This document shows positions 63,941-64,000 of a stretch of 64,000 bases of DNA, in pieces. The translations under genes were made by a program, and so were the position numbers. Below the pieces are notes generated by a model. It searched no databases. It was not told the origin of the DNA and saw only the letters and a list, made by a program, of their open reading frames with translations. The stretch's first letter is position 1. The number at the start of each line of letters is the position of its first letter. Origin of the DNA: CAYUYM01 sp964449305 (GTDB lineage Bacteria; Bacteroidota; Ignavibacteria; SZUA-365; CAYQST01); contig CAYUYM010000004.1 in assembly GCA_964449305.1 (NCBI GenBank), positions 3,774-67,773 of the forward strand, given 5' to 3'.

Positions 63941-64000
63941 CCATAGCCTCTCCATCATTGCAGCACCATCCTCCGTGTCATGCCACGCAGTGAACCGCTG

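Noticed and set aside
63980..64000. Possible start of another gene (ATGCCACGC) at the window end
   Set aside because: Only seven codons are visible and no ribosome-binding site is clear. It could be the next gene of the KDO/LPS cluster but cannot be supported.

Overview
The window is a 64 kb stretch of high-GC (roughly 60-65% by eye), gene-dense bacterial chromosome. Several signals point to the FCB/Bacteroidota side of the tree. Four secreted proteins end in type IX secretion (T9SS) type A-like sorting domains. There is a PorV/PorQ-like outer-membrane protein. At least eight promoters fit the Bacteroidota pattern TTG-N19-21-TAnnTTtg. KDO synthesis genes imply LPS. Such high GC suggests a Kapabacteria-, Ignavibacteria- or Rhodothermia-like lineage rather than a classical Bacteroides, but the sequence alone does not fix the taxon. 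I see no phage, transposase, integrase or CRISPR array, so this is mostly core chromosome with a few accessory-looking loci.

Layout. 1-6 kb: a truncated membrane protein, pruA (proline catabolism), an OsmC-like protein, ilvE and a conserved membrane protein. 6-10 kb: a YyaL/DUF255 protein, a DUF2628 protein and a WecA-like glycosyl-1-phosphate transferase. 10.3-14.5 kb: a MacAB-like efflux operon (HlyD-type adaptor, ATPase, two FtsX-type permeases). 14.7-20.7 kb: a very large T9SS-exported putative glycosidase, two different PAP2 phosphatases and a T9SS cargo protein. 20.9-27.5 kb: ahpC-ahpD, a T9SS von Willebrand A protein, a CsbD/ElaB-like fusion, a lipoate-ligase-like protein with a membrane partner, and a photolyase. 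27.5-34.2 kb: a phosphate-starvation operon (OprP/O-like porin, pstS, pstC, pstA, pstB, phoU) preceded by four 7-bp direct repeats at exact 11-bp spacing, the geometry of a Pho box array. 34.2-37.3 kb: tRNA-Pro(GGG) and an operon of DUF192, HMA lipoprotein, redoxin and alkaline phosphatase. 37.4-40.9 kb: a CILP-like lipoprotein, a tiny zinc-ribbon protein and an NtrC-type regulator that may be made from a leaderless mRNA.

40.9-48.2 kb holds the most interesting gene set: a GH92 alpha-mannosidase, an unassigned clan GH-A-like glycosidase with a Tat signal, and a glycosylasparaginase. Together they could remove the mannose arms, the beta-mannosyl linkage and the GlcNAc-Asn linkage of N-glycoproteins. 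48.3-56.9 kb: a stand-alone Cache-like lipoprotein, a DUF389 membrane protein, ferritin and a tightly packed operon (PorV-like, DUF1684, lipoprotein, tadA, homocysteine methyltransferase family, a surface protein with calcium-binding repeats). 56.9-60.9 kb (minus strand): a PDZ-membrane-GAF-SpoIIE phosphatase, a small lipoprotein and a small T9SS cargo protein. 61.1-63.5 kb: prfA-kdsA-kdsC with overlapping genes. The last 450 bp is a non-coding tandem array of about 145 bp units that carry regularly spaced ACCTATAGGT palindromes.

CDS starts were moved inward from the longest possible ORF wherever a signal peptide, family alignment or Shine-Dalgarno sequence favoured an internal start. Promoters and terminators were read by eye and none has been tested computationally.
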